Of a stretch of DNA of 64,000 nt, positions 60,269 through 64,000 are shown in pieces. The stretch covers positions 2,347,389 to 2,411,388 of the forward strand of contig NC_015577.1 of NCBI RefSeq assembly GCF_000214355.1. The letters are read 5' to 3'. The notes under the pieces are model-generated. The model saw nothing but the letters and a program-made list of their open reading frames with translations, made no database searches and was not told where the DNA came from. Position numbers and translations under genes: made by a program. Source of the DNA: Leadbettera azotonutricia ZAS-9. Lineage in GTDB: Bacteria; Spirochaetota; Spirochaetia; Treponematales; Breznakiellaceae. Within the stretch, counting starts at the first letter, position 1; each line of letters begins with the position of its first letter.

Positions 60269-61297
60269 TTAAAAACGTGTTTTCCTTCTCTCGCAAAGTC
60301 CGGTTATATTTTTGAATTCAAATTCTTCACCGCCATCGAGCGCAACCTTCCCGGAAAAGAAGCCGCAAACCTGGCGGCGTTTTAAGGAATGGAAAATCAC
60401 CTGGTGCGATTCTATTCGTTCCTGGTGAGGGGTAAAAACCATTTCAAGCCTGTTGTCATTGCTGGTAAAACGCCAGGGCTGAAGCCAGTTGGAAGGGGAT
60501 ACATGAAAAGTAACCTGATCCAGTTTGTGCAGTTTGCCGTCCAGGAAAAATGCATTGGCAGTGCCAAAGGCGGAATCGGCAGTATCGTAGCCGGCATTTA
60601 TCCCCACTTGATGGCCATTGCTCTGCCCGCAGCCCGAAGCCCAAAAACGTATATCCTGAGGCGGCCTCACCCCCCGGGTCCAGTCAAAAATGCCCCAGGA
60701 ATTCCCTTTGGTAAAGATGAGTTCCTGGGTTCCAAACTGTATCACCCCTTCTGCAATGTACCAGGGCGAACGCCTTGCGCAGCGGAACGCGTTTTTCTTT
60801 TCGCGCCAGGGCATATGGGTCACAAGGGATTCAGCGCCTTCGGGAGGGGTTAAAACCAGCTCCCCCCTAAGGCTGCGGTGGTGCCCAAACTTGGGGATAT
60901 CGACTTTGATGATCCTGGCGCCGCTTTCCATGGCGGCAAAATTGAGGAGGTACTTCCGCGCCTGCAATCTTACAGAACCTGAATCGCTGTCCCGGGGCAA
61001 ATCAAGGGCACCAAGGGGAAAGGGGATATTGTAGAATTGGGTAGAACGCTTTTTATCCCTGAGGGACAACACGGACATTCCGATATATCCCAAAAAGCCA
61101 TCATCAAGAATCTCAAGGATAATAAGATGGCTGGGGGATATAAGCACATAACGATCCGACTCGTAGACGAAGCGCCTTGGCGAAATGATCAAATCCGAAT
61201 TGTATGCAAAAAGAGGAGAACGGGCCCAGCCGAAATTCACCGGCCGGCCCAGTTCATCCAAAGCAGGTACTTGCGATGTAATTTCCTTTTGCGCCAT
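60269..61297 (-). CDS. DUF2804-family protein
   Basis: 342 aa, soluble. LDELGRPVNFGWARSPLFAY at the start, then GIFDWTRGVRPP and ANAFFLDGKLHKLDQVTF, match DUF2804, a family of unknown function with a lipocalin-like strand pattern. There is no signal peptide. The ATG lies 5 nt after TATAGT. It is divergent from murD, the two promoters overlapping. Confidence 0.8.
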   Translation of the reverse strand: MAQKEITSQVPALDELGRPVNFGWARSPLFAYNSDLIISPRRFVYESDRYVLISPSHLIILEILDDGFLGYIGMSVLSLRDKKRSTQFYNIPFPLGALDLPRDSDSGSVRLQARKYLLNFAAMESGARIIKVDIPKFGHHRSLRGELVLTPPEGAESLVTHMPWREKKNAFRCARRSPWYIAEGVIQFGTQELIFTKGNSWGIFDWTRGVRPPQDIRFWASGCGQSNGHQVGINAGYDTADSAFGTANAFFLDGKLHKLDQVTFHVSPSNWLQPWRFTSNDNRLEMVFTPHQERIESHQVIFHSLKRRQVCGFFSGKVALDGGEEFEFKNITGLCERRKTRF

Positions 61298-61302
61298 ATT
61301 TT

Positions 61303-61331
61303 ACTATACTATGAAGCAGTACAAGGGGCAA
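61303..61331 (-). promoter_or_regulatory. DUF2804 gene promoter, leaderless layout
   Basis: On the minus strand TTGCCC (61326-61331), 17 nt, TATAGT (61303-61308), then 5 nt to the ATG. The same -35 hexamer is used before queD. Confidence 0.55.
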
Positions 61332-61354
61332 GTAAAGAAGCCCACGGAGATAAA

Positions 61355-62800
61355 ATGGTGAAAAACAGTTTTGCCGGCATAAAAGCCCTCGTTATGGGCC
61401 TTGGGCTGAATGGCGGGGGCATCGAATCCGCCCGTTACCTTGCATTGAGGGGGGCTGAAGTAAGCGTCACTGACCTTAGGGACGAAAAGATCCTTGCCCC
61501 TTCCATCGAAAAGCTTGAGGCCGGCATTGAAGGCGCAACAATACGCTACATTTTAGGCCGTCATGATATGGAAGATTTTGAAAAAGCCGACATGGTGATT
61601 AAAAATCCCGGCGTCCGCCCCGACTCCCCGTATCTCAAGAAAGCCAGGCGCATCGAGACCGATATCTCCCTATTCCTCGCAGCGTCCCCTGCCCGCTTGA
61701 GCGCGGTCACCGGTTCCAAGGGCAAGTCCACCACGGCTTCGGCCCTCCATTGGGTGCTGAAGGAAGCCCGCGAATACCATGGGCTGCCCGGAAAAGCCTT
61801 CCTCGGCGGCAATATCACGGTCTCCCCACTCACCTTCCTTGATGAGCTTGAAGAAGGGGACGATGTCGTGCTGGAGCTTTCAAGCTGGCAGCTGGGGGAT
61901 GTAAAAGGCCGCACAAAGGAAAACAGCAAAGACAACGGAACCCCCGCCCCTCTGCTCAAGCCCCGCGCGGCAGTGCTCACCGCCATCATGCCCGATCACC
62001 TTGACCGCTACGGAACTATGGAAGCGTACATTGCCGACAAGCGCATCATCTACCAGGGCCAGGACAGTTGCGATGCCACTGTGGCGAGGGATGACGAATG
62101 GGGCAGAAGTTTCCACCGGGAAAGCAAAGGCCGCCCCCTGGTTTATTCAGCACAGCCCCTGCTCGAAGGGATTGCGGGCGGCTGGCTCACCCCCAATGGC
62201 GGGCCGGGCATCGCCAGGATTGCAAATGGAAAGCTTGTCGAGGTAGTCCCCGAAAAACTCCTTACCCCCGGGGATCACCAAAAGATGAACCTCCTGGCAG
62301 CATCCCTTGCTCTGCTTGATCTGGGCATCGACGCGGATTTTATCAGGGAGAGCATAGGCCGCTTCCCCGGCATAGAACACAGGCTGGAATTCTTTATGGA
62401 ATCAAAAGGCGTACGTTTCTATAACGACAGCGCGGCCACCATACCCGAAGCAGCCGCCGCCGCAATAGCAGCCCTCGGTTCCCCGGTGCTGGTCACGGGC
62501 GGCACGGACAAGAACCTTGACTATGCGCCCTTTATCAAGGCTGCCCCAAAAGCAAAGGCGATATTGCTTCTTGCAGGCACAGGGAGCGAAAAAATCAGAA
62601 AGCTCCTGGATGCAGCAGGAACCCCCTATAAAGGCCCTTACGATTCCGCGGGGGCTGCCGCAAAAGCCGCCATGGAAATCGCGCAAAGGGGCGACGCAAT
62701 AGCGCTGTCGCCGGGCTGTACCAGCTTCGGCATGTTCCTCAATGAATTCGACAGGGGAAACAAATGGAAAGAAGCAGTGCGCAAATACGCGGAAGCATAA
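61355..62800 (+). CDS. murD: UDP-MurNAc-L-Ala:D-Glu ligase MurD
   Basis: 481 aa. It adds D-glutamate to the wall precursor. VMGLGLNGGGIESAR at the start, ATP site VTGSKGKSTTASAL, DSAATIPEAAAAAIAAL and LVTGGTDKNLDY are MurD hallmarks. The frame opens at 61037, but GGAG with the ATG at 61355 gives the expected N-terminus. It precedes epmA by 3 bp. Confidence 0.95.
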   Translation: MVKNSFAGIKALVMGLGLNGGGIESARYLALRGAEVSVTDLRDEKILAPSIEKLEAGIEGATIRYILGRHDMEDFEKADMVIKNPGVRPDSPYLKKARRIETDISLFLAASPARLSAVTGSKGKSTTASALHWVLKEAREYHGLPGKAFLGGNITVSPLTFLDELEEGDDVVLELSSWQLGDVKGRTKENSKDNGTPAPLLKPRAAVLTAIMPDHLDRYGTMEAYIADKRIIYQGQDSCDATVARDDEWGRSFHRESKGRPLVYSAQPLLEGIAGGWLTPNGGPGIARIANGKLVEVVPEKLLTPGDHQKMNLLAASLALLDLGIDADFIRESIGRFPGIEHRLEFFMESKGVRFYNDSAATIPEAAAAAIAALGSPVLVTGGTDKNLDYAPFIKAAPKAKAILLLAGTGSEKIRKLLDAAGTPYKGPYDSAGAAAKAAMEIAQRGDAIALSPGCTSFGMFLNEFDRGNKWKEAVRKYAEA

Positions 62801-62803
62801 ATT

Positions 62804-63793
62804 ATGATGGATTTGGAATTGCTCGCAAACAGGGCAAGCATAATCCGCCATGCGCGTGATTTCTTTGACAATCGCAATTACCTTGAAACAGACACCCCCC
62901 TGCTGGCGCCGGATTTAATCCCCGAGTCCTGTCTCGAAGTTTTTGAAACCCCACGCCTTGCGCCCCACGGCAGCCGCAAAGGGCAGCAGCCCTACTGGCT
63001 TATACCCTCCCCTGAAATCTGGATGAAGAAGATTATAGCCGCCCATCATAAAAGCATTTACCAGATCTGCAAATGCTTCCGCAACGGAGAATCTTCGGGA
63101 CGCATGCACAGCCCCGAGTTCACCATGCTTGAGTATTACACCATGGACGCGGATTACAGGGATTCCCTCAAAATCACCGGGGAGCTTCTTGCGGCAATCG
63201 GCAATCCCCTGCTTGCCAATATTGAGTGCATTACAATGGAACAAGCCTTTGCCCGATGGGCAGGGTTCAATCTCTATGAAGCGGCAGGAAAAAAGGGAAC
63301 CCAAACAAGCGAGGGCGTCCTTGAAAAAGAAGCCCGCCGCCTTGGCATTGATCCCCCTTCGGGTTTGGACACAGCCGCCCTCTATGATCTTATCTTTATC
63401 CATGCAGTGGAACCAAACCTGCCAAAAGATCACCCTGTGGCGTTAATGGATTATCCCGCCTTCGTCCCCTGCCTGGCGAAAAAAAACGCGGACGGCAAAA
63501 CCGTCGAACGCTGGGAGCTTTACCTGCGGGGCGTTGAACTGGCCAATTGTTATTCAGAAGAAACAGATCCTGATGAAGTGCAAAAATTTTTTGAATCCGA
63601 GGCAAGGGCAAAAAAAGAACACGCTTTGGTTCAGCACAAGGTCGATGCTGATTATTATAAAGTGTTTAACAATTTCCCAAAATGCTCGGGCGTTGCCCTG
63701 GGGCTGGACAGGCTCATCATGATCCTCACAGGGCGGTCCACGATTGACGGAGTCCTGCCCTTTCCCATGGAAAGCTCACGGGTTGAATCTTAA
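62804..63793 (+). CDS. epmA: EF-P lysine ligase EpmA (PoxA/GenX)
   Basis: 329 aa, a lysyl-tRNA-synthetase-like class II core without the N-terminal tRNA-binding OB fold. Motif 2 region IYQICKCFRNGE with HSPEFTMLEYY, and motif 3 GVALGLDRLIMIL, are clear. EpmA attaches (R)-beta-lysine to elongation factor P, which then eases polyproline synthesis. Neither efp nor the aminomutase epmB is in the window. It is co-transcribed with murD. Confidence 0.92.
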   Translation: MMDLELLANRASIIRHARDFFDNRNYLETDTPLLAPDLIPESCLEVFETPRLAPHGSRKGQQPYWLIPSPEIWMKKIIAAHHKSIYQICKCFRNGESSGRMHSPEFTMLEYYTMDADYRDSLKITGELLAAIGNPLLANIECITMEQAFARWAGFNLYEAAGKKGTQTSEGVLEKEARRLGIDPPSGLDTAALYDLIFIHAVEPNLPKDHPVALMDYPAFVPCLAKKNADGKTVERWELYLRGVELANCYSEETDPDEVQKFFESEARAKKEHALVQHKVDADYYKVFNNFPKCSGVALGLDRLIMILTGRSTIDGVLPFPMESSRVES

Positions 63794-64000
63794 TTGTCAA
63801 ACACCTGGGAATACCCTGAAAGATCAAAAGCGGTGCGGAATTGGGGGAGATAATCCACCTCGGTCTTGACCAGTGCCTCCCCTTTGAAACGGTAATTCAC
63901 ATCCTGGAGATTGACAATCAAATCGAAAAGGTCCCGCTTCATATCGATAAAATTCATTACAAGGAAAAGCCTTGTCTCCGCAGCGCCATGGGCGGGAATT
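63790..64000 (-). CDS. LEA type 2-like protein (C-terminal part)
   Basis: Only the last 70 codons are present; the gene starts beyond the window. The segment NLQDVNYRFKGEALVKTEV with FRTAFDLSGYSQVFDN resembles the end of LEA type 2 (WHy-like) domain proteins, which in bacteria are often lipoproteins. Its stop overlaps the epmA stop, convergently. Confidence 0.5.
   Translation of the reverse strand, partial: IPAHGAAETRLFLVMNFIDMKRDLFDLIVNLQDVNYRFKGEALVKTEVDYLPQFRTAFDLSGYSQVFDN

Overview
The window looks like a free-living or termite-gut-type Treponema (Spirochaetes). The gene families point there: a V-type ATPase operon in the spirochaetal order E-DUF2764-A-B-D-I-K, eukaryotic-type IleS, MurE with a DEDPR substrate motif, Rho with a long N-terminal extension, many LuxR-type regulators and DUF1566/CsgG-type lipoproteins. 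Base composition is about even, richer in GC than T. pallidum or T. denticola. This is inferred from the proteins; no database was searched.

Layout. 1-0.97 kb: a truncated, internally repeated lipoprotein, divergent from a WYL-type regulator. 1.8-11.8 kb: miaA-rpoZ, divergent from hflK-hflC-pseudokinase-fumarase; then nudC, a small unknown, the radical SAM enzyme amrS, two zinc-ribbon proteins (one with an ATT start) and a lipoprotein. 11.9-15.8 kb: ileS and nth, divergent. 15.8-18.8 kb: the only clearly scarred region, with a decayed IS1182-like transposase, a truncated lipoprotein, an AT-rich unknown, and a CsgG-DUF1566 lipoprotein gene broken by a frameshift and a stop. 18.9-28.2 kb: a phosphodiesterase, rlmK, a lipoprotein, and the long leftward run small Zn protein-rpsT-HU-lnt-response regulator-bactofilin-pncC-rho-rpmE. 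28.2-38 kb: a TPR protein, ispG and the V-ATPase operon. 38-47 kb: galM, a J-domain protein, a Gfo/Idh oxidoreductase, and the run murG-cvpA-holB-histidine kinase-NtrC regulator-pfkB. 47-51.9 kb: a sensory cluster of three LuxR-type regulators around one solute-binding lipoprotein, with no permease. 51.9-64 kb: gatCAB, slyX, azlCD, a DprA-like gene, amrA, queD, murE, a DUF2804 gene, murD, epmA and the end of an LEA-type protein.

Together the genes cover envelope building (murD, murE, murG, lnt, bactofilin, lipoproteins), translation and its quality (ileS, gatCAB, miaA, epmA, rlmK, rpsT, rpmE, queD), ion-driven energetics (V-ATPase with a sodium-type rotor site) and signalling. The two observations I rate highest are these. 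First, a recurring promoter layout in which the -10 hexamer lies only 4-8 nt before the ATG and no Shine-Dalgarno is present, seen at about ten genes and suggesting leaderless mRNAs. Second, the LuxR/solute-binding-protein cluster, whose upstream membrane regulator has its ribosome-binding site and start codon inside a 17-bp perfect hairpin.
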